The notes: a model not told the origin generated them from the letters alone. Positions 45,270 to 57,291 are shown, counted from the first letter of the stretch. The stretch: 64,000 bases of DNA from Combretum micranthum (GCA_024138025.1 JAMXBD010002743.1:102551-166550), one strand, 5' to 3'. Translations and numbers: made by a program.

Positions 45270-47150
45270 ATGGCTAAAAACAACATTGCTATTAACCGAG
45301 CTCCATATTTTGATGGAACAAACTATCTATATTGGAAAATGCGTATGTCTACTTATATAAAAGCTAATGATTATGCTTCTTGGAAGGTGATTGCTCTTGT
45401 AGACACTGAAGTGACTATGACCAATGACCAAGGTGTCACTGAAGCAGAACTGAAGATCATAGAGAAAAACAACAAGGCTAAGAATCTCTTACTTACTACA
45501 ATAGCTCCTTCTGAATTCTACTTAATTTCTTCTTGTGAAACAGCAAAAGATATTTGGGATACTTTATCTAATACCTATGAAGGAACGAACACTATAAAGG
45601 AAACAAAAATCAATTCTTTGATACAACAATATGAACTTTTCAAAATAAAGCCCAATGAGAAAATAAAAGAAGTTTTTAATCGCTTTACTGCTATTACAAA
45701 TGAACTAACCTCTCTTGGAAAGAAAATGGATGATCCTGATCTTGTCAGGAAGATACTCAGAACCTTGCCAAAGTCATGGGATGCAAAAAAGACAGCAATT
45801 GAAGAAGCACAAGACTTAAACAAACTGAGCCTTAGCCAATTGAGGGAAAAATTGCTTGCCTATGAGTCACATCTTCACACGACAGAGGAGATTGAAGAAA
45901 GTCCGAAGGCTATAGCATTCAAAATAAGGAAAGTTGTCAATGATGCATCCGATTCTGATGAAGATGATGATAACTTTGAGGAAAGCGTCGGGATGTTAGC
46001 TAGAAGATTGAACAAGTTCTTTAAAGGTAAGAAATTCAAAAACTTCAATAAAACTAACAAATTCAATTCAGGAAAGAACTTCAAGGAAAAGGAGGAAAAG
46101 AAGGAAATTGTTTGCTATGAATGCAAACAACCAGGCCACATTAAATACGAATGCCCGATCCTAAAGAAGAAAATGAAGAAGTTCAAAAAGAAAAGTCGCG
46201 CAATGATGGCTACATGGACTGATCTGGACGCATCAGAGAGTGAATCAGAAGGTGAAAGTGAAAATGAAGAAGAAGCCAATTTGTGTCTGATGGCAGCTTT
46301 CGAAGTAAGTATCAATTCTGATGAAGAATTATCTGAATCTGACATGTACTCTGAAATGAAAAAGCTTCTTAGGGCATTTAAAAAGGCGGATTCAAAGATA
46401 TCTAAGCTAGAAATAGAAAATAAGGCATTAAAAAATGAGAAGGATGTCTTGTGTCAAACTAACAAATTAATCATTGATGAGAATGACATATTAAAGAACG
46501 ACAATGAGAAGTTATTTGTCAAAACTGATGCATTAAGGAAGGAAAACGAAGTCTTGAAAAACGAAATTAGAGAACTAAATGGTCGAGTGGAGGATCTCTC
46601 ACAATCCATCAAGAATACGTTCAATAAATTTAATGAGAGTGATAAGAAGTTGAACATGTTAATCAATCGTCAAAGACCTTCATATATAAAGACTGGAATT
46701 GGATACGAATCTAGGAGTTCTTCGAATAATGTGAAAAAGACAATTTTTGTTAAAGACCAGAAATCTGGAAATACCGAAAATACTGTTCATCATAGTGAAA
46801 ACACTAAGAACAACTACAGCAGAAGGAACGTCAGAAGGTTTGCTCCTCAAAAATACCCTATCATAAGGTATAGCAGAGGGTACAGGTATGAGCTTAATAA
46901 TTATTCGAAACATGATTATTATCAAAAACCGAATCAAAGGCATTACACACATTCATATGCATATCAAAAACCGAATCAAAGGTACTACACACATCCATAT
47001 GCATGCTCTTTTTGTAACAAAATAGGTCACATTGAAAAATATTTTTTCTATAAAAGAAACAAGCTCAGTTCATATCAAGTTAAGAAGCAAGATAAAACGA
47101 GCTTGACTTATCAAGAACCCAAGTTTGTTTGGGTTCCCAAAAGGGTTTGA
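45270..47150 (+). CDS. Sirevirus Gag
   Basis: 626 residues, open from ATG 45270 to TGA. The N-terminal capsid domain is of UBN2/retrotrans-gag type (YFDGTNYLYWKMRM, WDTLSNTYEG, LPKSWDAKKTAIEEA). A first zinc knuckle CYECKQPGHIKYEC lies at residues 282-295. Acidic stretches and a long coiled coil follow (about 365-460, heptads of ENKALKNEKDVL type). Near 550-580 is a tandem repeat of YQKPNQR plus a YTH motif, then a second knuckle CSFCNKIGHIEKYFF, where the final Cys is Phe. It ends in VWVPKRV and TGA. The sequence after the TGA still resembles the family in the same frame (SPCLYFVGTRSKNK), so the stop looks like a later or regulated nonsense codon. Gag is the only intact frame of the element. 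Confidence 0.9.
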   Translation: MAKNNIAINRAPYFDGTNYLYWKMRMSTYIKANDYASWKVIALVDTEVTMTNDQGVTEAELKIIEKNNKAKNLLLTTIAPSEFYLISSCETAKDIWDTLSNTYEGTNTIKETKINSLIQQYELFKIKPNEKIKEVFNRFTAITNELTSLGKKMDDPDLVRKILRTLPKSWDAKKTAIEEAQDLNKLSLSQLREKLLAYESHLHTTEEIEESPKAIAFKIRKVVNDASDSDEDDDNFEESVGMLARRLNKFFKGKKFKNFNKTNKFNSGKNFKEKEEKKEIVCYECKQPGHIKYECPILKKKMKKFKKKSRAMMATWTDLDASESESEGESENEEEANLCLMAAFEVSINSDEELSESDMYSEMKKLLRAFKKADSKISKLEIENKALKNEKDVLCQTNKLIIDENDILKNDNEKLFVKTDALRKENEVLKNEIRELNGRVEDLSQSIKNTFNKFNESDKKLNMLINRQRPSYIKTGIGYESRSSSNNVKKTIFVKDQKSGNTENTVHHSENTKNNYSRRNVRRFAPQKYPIIRYSRGYRYELNNYSKHDYYQKPNQRHYTHSYAYQKPNQRYYTHPYACSFCNKIGHIEKYFFYKRNKLSSYQVKKQDKTSLTYQEPKFVWVPKRV

Positions 47151-47181
47151 TCACCTTGTTTATATTTTGTAGGAACAAGGA

Positions 47182-49181
47182 GCAAAAATAAAAGGAACGT
47201 GGTACTTGGACAGTGGATGTTCAGGCCACATGATAGGAGATGCTTCCTTATTCACTAGTCTAATATGGAAGGAAAAGGGGTATGTAAGATTTGGTGATGA
47301 TAGCCGTGGTAAAATAATTGGCCAAGGTACAATTGGTTATTCCCCATACATGATTGAGAACGTTTCTTTGGTTAAAGGATTAAAACATAATCTTTTAAGT
47401 ATAAGTCAATTATGTGATAAAGGTTATCAGATAAATTTTGAAAAGAACAAGTGTTTCGCATATGATGCTAATGGAATTAAATTATTTGAAGGATTTAGAA
47501 AAAGGAATGTATATCTAATTACTCCATCTGATATGAATGTTGAGTGTTGCTTTTTATCTATGAATGAAAGTATACATGTTTGGCATAAAAAACTTGGACA
47601 TGTAAATTTTAATCATCTAGAAAAACTTTCAAAAAGAGATATTGTAGTTGGTTTACCAAAGATAAATATAAAACATGATATAAAATGTTCAACATGTTTA
47701 AAGAACAAAATGGTCTCAATTTCTCATAAAAGTATAAATGTGGTTTCAACAAAAAGACCTTGAGCTTTTACATCTAGATTTGTTTGGACCTACTAGAACT
47801 CGAAGTCTAGGATGAGCAAATATGGTTGTGTAATAGTAGATGATTTTTCTAGATATACATGGGTACTCTTTTTAAAGCACAAATCTGATACATTTGAAGC
47901 ATTTCATAAGTTTGCTAACAAATTCAAAATGAAAAGGGACTATCAATTATTTCATTAAGAATTGATCATGGAACAGAATTTGATAATGATATGTTTACTT
48001 CATTTTGTGAAGAACATGGAATAAGTCATAACTTTTCAGCACCTTATACACCACAAAATGGCGTAGTTGAAAGAAAGAACATAACAATACAAAAGACTCG
48101 CTCTATGTTGAATGAAAGCAAAGTAGCTGAATATTTTTGGGCTGAAGCTGTTTCAACTGCATGCTATATAATGAATAGAATATATATTAGACCTTTAACT
48201 ACAAAAACATCATATGAGTTGTTTCGTGGTAGAAAACCATCTGTTTCATATTTTCATGTGTTTGGTTGTACATGTTTTGTGAAAAAGAATGCACATAATC
48301 TTGGAAAATTTGATGAAAGATCCGATGAAGCAATTTTTCTAGGATACTCACAACAAAGCAAAGCATATCGTGTGTATAATAAAACAACAAAAGTAGTTGA
48401 AGAATCTATTAATGTACGTTTTATTGACATGAAAGATGACCTTGATGATGATGATGTGTTTACACCTATGAATAAAGATAATGGTATTGTTTCTGAAGAA
48501 AAGTCTAGTAACAAGATCAAAGGAAAGAAAGATTCTGATACGTCAGAAGGTAAGGCAGAAGGTGTCCAAGAAAAAGATCCACGATCTGAAGTGTCAGAAG
48601 GTAAAGCAGAAGGTAAGCAAAAATTAATTTCTATCAATCCTGAAACATCAAAAGCATGGAAATATAAATCATCACATCCACCTTCATTAATTATTGGTGA
48701 CATAGAATGTGGAACTAAAACTAGATCAAAGTTACAGGATCTAGAAAATCATTTTGCTTTGTTATCTAAAATTGAACCTAGTAACATAGAAGAAGCATTA
48801 AATGATAACAACTGGATCAATGCTATGCATGAAGAACTAAATCAGTTTGAAAGAAATAATGTTTGGGATCTAGTGTCTAGACCTATAGATAAATCTATTA
48901 TTGGTACTAAATGGGTTTTTAAAAATAAATTAGATGAAAATGGCAAAATAGTTAGAAATAAAGCAAGACTTGTAGCTAAAGGATATTCTCAAGAAGAAGG
49001 AATAGATTATGATGAAACTTATGCACCAGTAGCTAGATTGGAAGCAATAAGATTATTACTTGCTTATGCTTGTTATAAGGATTTCAAATTATTTCAAATG
49101 GATGTAAAAAGTGCATTTTTGAATGGTTATATTAAAGAGGAAGTATATGTTGAACAACCACCTGGATTTGAAGATCATTAA
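47182..49181 (+). pseudogene. Sirevirus protease, integrase and start of RT (frameshifted)
   Basis: It begins in a different frame from Gag (shift in an A-rich run near 47190). Protease: WYLDSGCSGHM at about 47200, the copia D-S-G catalytic motif. The integrase zinc part has VWHKKLGHVNF and CSTCLKNKM. The frame breaks at 47763 (TGA) and again near 47930. The catalytic core is seen in pieces: [23 protein letters not shown] near 47970 and GVVERKN near 48070. From 47991 to 49181 one frame holds the end of integrase, a linker with repeats of SEGKAEG, and RT up to [15 protein letters not shown] stop then interrupts RT at 49181. Confidence 0.88.
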
Positions 49182-50286
49182 CCTGATCATGTTTTCAAAT
49201 TAAGAAAAGCTTTGTATGGACTCAAACAAGCACCAAGGCTTGGTATGAGAGACTTAGTGAGTATCTCTCAATGGATATCAAAGAGGTAAAATTGATACTA
49301 CTTTGTTTATCAAGCACTATAATAAGATATTCTAGTTGTACAGATATATGTTGATGATATTATTTTTGGATCAACTAATGAAAGATATTGTCAAGAATTT
49401 GCAAAGCTTATGCAGGCAGAATTTGAAATGTCCATGATGGGTGAGTTAAATTTCTTCTTGGGATTACAAATTAAACAATCAAAGGATGGAATTTTCATTC
49501 ACCAAGAAAAATACACCAAACAAATTTTGAAAAAGTTTGGATTTGAGAAGACAAAAGAAGTTGCTACACCAATGAGCTCATCAATCAGGTTAGATGCTGA
49601 TTCACAAGGTAAGAAGATTAATGAAAAACTGTATAGAAGTTTGATTGGATCTCTTATATTTGACTGCATCTAGGCCAGATATCTTGTTTGCTGTATGCAT
49701 TTGTGCAAGATTTCAAAGTAGTCCAACTGAGACACATCTAAAAGCTGAAAAGAATTTTCAAATATATTGCATGTACTGTAAAATTAGGAATCTGGTATCC
49801 CAAAAATGAAAATTTTGATTTAATTGGATACTCAGATGCTGATTATGCAGGATGCAAAATTGACAGAAAAAGTACTTCTGGTACTTGTCAGCTTTTAGGA
49901 AATAAACTGATTTCTTGGTCTTCAAAGAAGCAGAATTCAGTTGCATTATCCACAGCAGAAGCTGAATATGTCTCAATTGGAAAATGTTGTGCACAAATTC
50001 TTTGGATAAAGCAACAACTATTAGATTTTGGTTTAAATTATAAAAACATTTCAATAAAATGTGACAATACAAGTGCAATAAACTTAACAAAAAATCCTGT
50101 ACATCACTCTAGATCAAATCACATAGAAATTAGACACCATTTTATTAGAGACCATGTGCAAAATGGAAATATTAATATTGAGTTTGTCTCAACTGAAAAT
50201 CAATATGCTGATATTTTTACTAAACCATTGGATAAAGTGAGATTTGAATTTTTAAGAAATGAAGTTGGAATGTGCTTTCCTTTTTA
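49182..50286 (+). pseudogene. Sirevirus RT (catalytic part) and RNase H (frameshifted)
   Basis: Continues RT after the stop: KALYGLKQAPR, then shifts near 49238 and 49270, then YVDDIIFGS (49349 on) with both catalytic Asp. GELNFFLGLQIKQ and SLIGSLI follow, with frame changes near 49670 and 49755. RNase H runs open from about 49770 to the TAA at 50284: YSDADYAG, RKSTSGTCQLL, SWSSKKQNSVALSTAEAEY, CDNTSAI, ADIFTKPL. All copia landmarks are present; the gene is broken only by indels and one stop. Confidence 0.9.
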
Positions 50287-50500
50287 ATTTACAAAATAAT
50301 AATAATAAATAACACATAATAAATAATGATAATGAAAATAATTTTAAAATTAAAAAAAGGGGGCTAATTTATTGATGGACGGCATTTAGTTTTTTCCATA
50401 AGTCTCTTCGTCTTCCAAAACACACTTCTTTTCCCTCTCAAAACCCGATACTCTCTTTCTCTGACAAAAATCAATTCATTTCAAAATCTAAACCCTAACA

Positions 50501-52380
50501 ATGGCACCAAGAAAATCCTCCCGTCTTCTTTCCAAAGGTTTCAAAACCAAACCCGTCTCAGAGGAAATAGAGATAGAGGATACACAATCTCACTCTGAAA
50601 ATCATGTGGAAACAACGACAAAGGACAAAACTCTGAGAGAATCTCGTTCCAAAGAAAGGAATGACGGATCTTAGGTTGAGGAATCTGAAAAGCAAGAAAC
50701 TGTGGATGCTCAGAAGGACAAGGAACAACCACCTGCTCTCCCCACATTTGAGTCAGAAGATGACTCAGAGCATACGGTCTCACAAGAAGAACCAGTAAGA
50801 ACCCCAGCGAAAAGACAAAGAGGAAATTCTTCCTTGTCAACTTCTTCAAGAATTTCCAAAAAGGTACGGGAATGCTCATTCATTGATTTTAAATTTTTCT
50901 CGAACAATGGATTCTACTAGAATCATTGGTTAAATCGGATTGGCTGCAAGAACTTGTGTAATGTTCTTGAAGTGATGGATGAAAGAGTAATAAAAGAATT
51001 TTATGAACACTTGGTTCAATTAGATGATCTTTCTCTGAAATCTAGAGCTGGAAGTAGGGTTATTAAGATCACACGGAAAGATCTCATAGAATGTTTTGAG
51101 ATGAAGGATGTGAGGGACGATGAGAGATTGATGACTCTGTCCAAAAGTGAAAATTTTCAAGAGTTAAATGATGGAGTTGGAAGTTTTAAGGAGAAAGACA
51201 TTTTCTCTACTGATTTTGAACTGCTAATACGGTTGTTACACAAGGCTGTCGTTGACTGCATTTTGCCTAAAAATGGTAGTACAACCACCATCTCCACCGA
51301 AGAAGCTTTGATTGTTCTAGCAATCAAAAAGAAATTACAACTAGACATACCTACCATGATTTTAAAACATACATGGAGAACTCGTAAAAACAGACCCTAT
51401 GGAATTGTTAATGAAGATTTTCAAATACAAGAAAATTAATTTGTCCACAAATTTTAAACCTAAGTTGGTTTGAAGAAATTTGGAGAAATCAATTTAAAGA
51501 AAATGGGGATTCTTGTTTCTGAAAAACTTTGGTTTTCAAAAGATGGTGCATGGTATAGGCATTCTAAGTTAGTAAGTTCAAATTTGATTGGGAAAAGATC
51601 AAATCTTTGGCTGAAGGAGAAGTGCTTCTTGAAGCAGAAAGTGCGCAGAGAGTGGGCAGAGGTATTGAAGAAGAAAGAAGAAAGAAAAATTTACCTTCTA
51701 AGCACACTGGAAAAGAGAAAGTGGTAGGAAAGAAAAGAAATCCTATACTATTCGCACTGGTGGGAAGTTTGAAATCAGGGAAGAAGAGAATAGGGTTGCT
51801 GACCGTGAGTCAGAGAGTGACTCAGAGGATGCTATTCCTCAACCCCCAGGAGAGACCTCCAGATCAAGCTAGAATCTGCTTTGCTAGCATCATTGATAGG
51901 AAAATTGATGATTTGAAGAAAAGTTTAACCAAATCTATTCTTCAAACTGTTGATTCACAAAAGAAGGTCGAATCACAGCCTATTGATCCACAAACGGAAA
52001 TAAACCTAGAAGCTGTTATGGCTGATATATCTCCTGAGTCTCTTGATCCAGTACCTACTCAACCTATCAGCGAACCATAGATTTCTTCTCAAGCTCCAAC
52101 CACTGAAGCTTTGAACAAACAGGCAGAAGAAGGTGTGCAGGCAACCACTGATGAAGGAACCAACGCTACATCTGCTGAACATCTCGAGTCGACCACATCT
52201 GAAGCTTTAGAAGCTCTCCATCTCTTTCTACCCAAGCTTCAACTGATCAGGTTGCTGAGAATATTCTCACCTTGAACCAACCTCAAAGCCCTATCAACCA
52301 CCTCAACCTCAACCAACTGTTCCTCCACAAAAGACTTTTCCTCAACGGAAAAAGCAACCAGCAAGAAAGCAGTCGTGACT
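50501..52380 (+). pseudogene. Sirevirus envelope-like region
   Basis: The extra region after pol found in Sireviruses, of unproven function. ATG 50501 (MAPRKSSRLLSKGF). One frame runs to 51439 with two in-frame TAG codons (50672 and 50918) but no frameshift. The first third is acidic and Ser/Glu-rich. The middle (CNVLEVMDERVIKEFYEHL, VIKITRKDLIECF) resembles the plant-transposon-type globular domain of such ORFs. After 51440 the frame shifts; 51470-51727 and 51607-52080 are overlapping remnants, the latter with basic, coiled-coil and Gln/Pro-rich parts (RKIDDLKKSLTKSILQTVD). I see no clear signal peptide or membrane segment. Confidence 0.7.
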
Positions 52381-52514
52381 AGAAAATCAAAGAAAACTGA
52401 TTTGTCTATTTTCAAAACTACCTGACTATGTCTGTACTTTGATGCACTTTATTTTTCAGACTCTGCATATTTTTAGAATCGCACTAATGCATTTTCTATC
52501 TTATGGCATATCCT

Positions 52515-52565
52515 AAAGGGGAGAAATTTATCTATTTTATGATGCTAACAAAAAGGGGGAGAAAG
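52515..52565 (+). other. Extra polypurine tracts of the Sirevirus
   Basis: AAAGGGGAGAAA (52515-52526) and AAAAAGGGGGAGAAAG (52550-52565), 235-285 bases before the 3' LTR. A similar AAAAAAAGGGGG lies near 50355, just after pol. Multiple PPT-like copies are a known trait of Sireviruses. Confidence 0.75.
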
Positions 52566-52785
52566 ATAAACAAAATAAATATGCTTAATATGCTTATTAA
52601 ATATGCTTATTGGATGCTTGAATTAAATCTATTTAGATATGTGATAGAATATTAGATATTCATTGCTAAGTTATAGGAAAATGAAGTTTGCAGGACCATA
52701 TTTCTGATGAATAAGTTATACTTGTTGAAAATCAGATTTATTTTGAATAATCTTATTTTGTTTATATATGGGTTTTGTTATCATC

Positions 52786-52799
52786 AAAAAGGAGGAGAA
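52786..52799 (+). other. LTR-proximal polypurine tract of the Sirevirus
   Basis: AAAAAGGAGGAGAA immediately before the TG of the 3' LTR; the expected plus-strand primer. Confidence 0.9.
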
Positions 52800-54367
52800 T
52801 GTTGGTTTCTCTCAATTAAGAATTTTGATGATAACAAAAATAATGAAATAACGATTATCATAAGTTATGTTTTGTCAGAAAATTATCTAGAAATTTTATC
52901 AAGAAGATTAGAACCTCTATTATAAATAGCAGAAGGTTTAGCAAAAGGAACACTGAGAAGGCAGAAGGTTCAGCAGAAGGAACATTGGTTATGAACAAGT
53001 TAACAGATGAAAAGGCAGAAGGTATATCAGAAAGTGCAATATTTACATCGTCATGAAGAAAAACACGTTATTTGATCTGTTGAAGACCTAGCTCCAATGA
53101 TTGAATATATTTGGGAAATATATTCAATATGTTCCACAAAAGTTGGTTCATTATCCACAGGGTTATTATTTTTGAATTTAAAAAGTCCAAGATATTTGAA
53201 AATTAAATTGGAATAAGACTGAATCATACAGATTATGTTTGAATTATTTTATAAAGGAATCGTGAGACATATCCAAGAGATTTTGGGAGCTTGTCAGAAA
53301 TTAGTTGGATTTCGAAATTTATGAAACTTGAATTTCTGAAAAATGAAAGGTTCCAGACGTAATCCAGTGAAAAGTTTTAGACGTGATCAACGGGAGAAAT
53401 AATTTGAATTCTTTACTTGAGATTTTTATGCAATTTGAAGTTATCTCAATCTTATGGAAGCTTATCAGAAGTTTCAATTCAAACGCAAGGTGGATCATGA
53501 AGATAAACTTGGAAGGATATTGTTAACGAGAAGTCAGGAACAGAGCATCTCGTCATCCTCCATCTTTTCGAAATTTCAGGAAATGAAGATGATCTGGAAG
53601 TTGAACCTATTAATTCGACCGTTGAAGGAAACGAAATAAAAACGAGGAGCTTCAAATCAGAAGATACAACAACATAGAGAACAACATCTCGGAAACAGAA
53701 AAAGGATTAAAAAAGCGAAACTTTGTTATTTCACTGTTCATCTTCTTCGTATCAATATTGTCGAGGATTTTTTATTATTTTCCTCAGATTCTGGTTAATT
53801 CATTGCTTGAGTGTTTGAGAGTTACAAGTAGGCTCAGTAGATTGATTGTTTAGGAGAATCAAGCTGAGTGAATTGTGAACTTCTTGTAACAATTTTCATT
53901 GATTGGATTAGTGGAACAAAATCGGTGTGGATTACCGGTGACCCTGGCTTGGAGCTGGAAGAGAGGATTGACGCTCAAGGCGGAACCTCTATAATTCAAT
54001 TTGCATCTCTCTCTCTCTTAACTCTTTTTTATTTTCGTGCAATTTAAATTTTGTTTGTTGCATGAGTTCTTGAGTCAGAAGGTGAAGCAGAGAGTAGTAT
54101 AGTTATTGTTCTTGAGTCAGAGGGTACCTCAGAAGGTTTCAAGAAGAAACCATTTAAGCCCAAAATCAATTTTTCGTGAGCTTGAATATTTTGTTTTGAT
54201 TCGCTGTGTTGATTTAAAGTTTTAACTCTTTAATTTCATCTTTTAAGAAAGATCAAAAGCCATTTTATAACATAATCAAGAGGCGTGGATTTTTTTTTTT
54301 TCAAATTCTTAAAGGAATTTTTATAACCAATTCACCCCTTCTCTTGGTTATCTTTTCGAGACCAACA
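52800..54367 (+). mobile_element. Sirevirus 3' LTR
   Basis: 1568 bp, TGTTGGTTTCTCTC to GAGACCAACA, followed by the TSD GTAAT. By eye about 28 substitutions from the 5' LTR, mostly C/T and G/A, plus length changes in homopolymers (CTTTTTT and C runs). Confidence 0.95.
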
Positions 54368-56459
54368 GTAATAATAGTGGTAATAATCATAACTATATTA
54401 ATAGAAATAACAGTAACATTGATGTTGGTTTATTAAGAGTGTATACTGAATGATTATTTAGTTTGTGATTTCTTATTCATTTTAAATCCGATTTCGTTGT
54501 ATAAATAGTCGATTTGATAGTACTCGAAGAGTACTTTCTAGTAGTGAAATTATTTTTCAAGAAAAAAGACATGTACAATTTTTAAATTTATGAAACACAT
54601 GCATAGGTTTCAAGTGAATCCTAATAACAGTAGTCAAAACTTGTTTTGATGATATCTAACTCATTTCTAGTCCATTTTCGACGAATAAATAGTCGTTTTC
54701 ATAGTATTTTCCAAGTACAATCCGTTAATGGTCTTAGTTTTATCAAACAAAGTCATTAAGGGGGCGAAAAAGGAAAGAATACTTCGCTATTCTCGTGTAG
54801 ATCTAACGACAGTGTTTCCATTTTTGATTTTGCAATATCTAACTCGTTTCTTATCTGTTTTTAACAAATAAATAGTCAATTTCATAGGATTTTTCGTGTT
54901 CTTTCCAGTGGTGGGGTCGTTTTTGGCTTAAAACAAACATACCAATATAGTTTATTTAATCTTTTGAACACTTTTCTTTATTTGATTTCTTTTGGTTCCT
55001 AGTTTCCTAAAGCTTAGAGTTCTAACTTTCAAGTTCATGTTTCTATAATTCTAAATAATTATGTATCATCATTTGTTCAATTATATAACTTAAAACCATT
55101 ATCTAATCCTCTTATCTATTTCTTTAGTTCACTCATAATTTGTAAAATTATTAATATATATAATTTCTATGAATTGTTCATAATATTTTTCTTGTAATGT
55201 AGAGCTTCTAATCATGCCTTTAAAGCTTGTTTTATCAAGTTTCATGTTCATATAAAGTCTTAGGAGCATTAAACATGAATTTAGACTAGATTGGATGAAA
55301 TTTGAGTCTTGTTTTGTATACTTTATTCCTAGATCCGAATTTACTATTACTATAATTATCATACTTCTAAGTTGTTGTTTTTCTTTCTCAATAATATCTA
55401 AACATTTCTAACACATCAACCATCTATCCACTTGAATTCATCAATGGATTAACAACTTCTTTCAACTACATAACCTTTCTTAATACTAAACAATTCATCC
55501 TAAAGTCTATACATAACTATAATAAAGATAGGTTGATAGTTTAGAAGTTACCTTGGCTTGGAATGGAAAAAGGATTTTCATTTCCTTTTCTAAGCAAGAA
55601 TCAAACCTAGATCAAAGATTAGATGATGAGTTCCTAACTAAATAGAAGTTAACAACCTTAGCTATAATGAAAGTTTACTAATTCTTAGCAAATATTCTTA
55701 CCTTGTTAGGCTAAGTTCCCACTTGAATCTTTGATAACCAAGACATTTTAACTGATTTTTACAAGTTGTTGGAGAGGGGAATTGATGTTGTTGATGAGCT
55801 TAGTGTGTAGGTAGGATATGTAAGTAAGCTAGGGGTTTATGGTTGATCATACAAGGGTTTCTAAGCTTTCTAAGTTGAAGGTTGCAATGGAAAAGAGAAA
55901 GGAAGAGGCTGGACGCACTTATGTTTGTAGCTGTGTTTTTGGGGTGCTTTTGTGGGATTTATGGGCTCAAATTGCAACTAACTTAAGCTTATATACATAT
56001 ACTAAGACTAGGCTAAGTTTTACAAGCTAAGGAAAGGGTTTTGGGCTTGAAAAGTGCTCACAATTGCAGCTGGAATTTTTATACGATTTTGGCAAATTTG
56101 GATGACAATTTGACTTGTGTTTGAAGATTTTTGTGGCTATCTTTGAGGGTCTTAATTGTGTTTTTTTGGTATCTAATTAATGCTATTTATGTGTGTAAAA
56201 TTAGGAGCTTAAATTGTGTAAAAATCGGGTCAAAATCTGTTGAAGTTTGAAGTTTGAAAATTTGAAATTTCTAGAACATTTCCTCTTGATTTTTGAACTG
56301 ATTTTGGATCCGATTTTCTAATTAATTATTGGTGTGTGAAGTGTCCATTTAAAGGCTCTCTATTGGTGTTTAATTAGTAAAAAATATCAGCTCATTGAAA
56401 CCTAGGAATATTGCAAAAATCGGAGCTCAATTTGGGTATGTGTGCTGCTGTGTTTGTTG

Positions 56460-56960
56460 AATTTTTCCTCTATTGCAGCTGTTAAGATCCGATTTTTGCA
56501 AAGATATTTGGAGTGGTTGTGGTTGTTTATCTAAGCTGAAATTCACCTCATTTATTGTTGATTACATGTGGAGTGTTGTGGTTGGATTGTCGGTCAATTT
56601 CATTTGGAATTTAGAACTCAAATTCGGATCAAAGTTGGGTATGAAGCAGCCGAGATTTGCCTTGTGCTGCTGCTCTGTTTTATGTGCTCTATTTTCCACC
56701 GAACAATGCTGTGCGTGTGGAAGGTGTGTGTGTGTTGACGTTGATGCTGCGCGTGGAACTGCAGCAACCCTCAATTCCAGCATTTGTGAATTCATTTCTG
56801 CGCATGGGAAAACTTCTGCTCATCTGCTCCTGCTGCTTCCTAGTGTGTGAATTTGGGCTGCAGCGCATGGGACAAATTGCACCGATCCTCCTGCTGCTTC
56901 AACGTGGAATTTGCAGCAGAATTCTTCTCTTGCTCCCGTGCTTTGCATTTATCCATGATT
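56460..56960. repeat. GC-richer CTGC-repeat cassette in LTR A
   Basis: A stretch rich in CTGCTGC, CAGC and TGTGTG words inside AT-rich LTR A. It keeps long open frames on both strands for compositional reasons. The sister LTR B has a comparable but quite different cassette at 60580-61290. No gene is supported. Confidence 0.6.
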
Positions 56961-57291
56961 ATTGATTTTGTCAGACTCTAATATGGGGGCCTAACAAGAT
57001 TTATCTAAAGCCATCATATCACGTGTGCACCCGTAACATGAGAGCCGCCTTGTATGTCAGAATATACAAGACTCTATTCTTTATAAAAGTTTATCATACG
57101 GATGATATAATATATTACAGTATTTCAACTATGGAATCCTACTTTCCAATTTCCACTAAGATCGCAGAGAATCGGTATCCCTCACCAAATAGTGAAATTG
57201 GGTTTCCAAACTACAACATACAAAATTTACATTCTAAGTTCACCATATTTTATATCTCTATCTTCAATAGAGTTTGTTGGAGAAGCTCTCT

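Larger units (their letters stand above)
43649..54367 (+). mobile_element. Sirevirus (SIRE/Maximus) Ty1/copia element, full length, degraded pol
   Basis: Order: 5' LTR, tRNA-Met PBS, gag, protease, integrase, RT, RNase H, envelope-like region, PPTs, 3' LTR. Perfect TSD GTAAT (43644-43648 and 54368-54372). Integrase before RT makes it copia. A long extra region after RNase H, a large coiled-coil Gag and several PPT-like motifs are typical of Sireviruses. The LTRs differ by about 28 substitutions over 1570 bp by eye, roughly 1.8 percent, making it one of the youngest insertions here. Pol is broken by several frameshifts and stops, so this copy is not autonomous. Confidence 0.95.

Noticed and set aside
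41926..55702. A working two-exon ORF in LTR A like that in LTR B
   Set aside because: The donor is kept, but the start codon is lost, the first exon has stops, and the acceptor CAG is CAA.
55839..56030. 63-codon plus-strand frame beginning MVDHTRVSKLSK
   Set aside because: It is antisense to the leader exon region of LTR A and is not preserved in B.
56473..56965. Overlapping open frames of about 100-125 codons near 56.5-57 kb
   Set aside because: They lie in the GC-rich CTGC cassette of LTR A, where several frames on both strands are open for compositional reasons; no family match.
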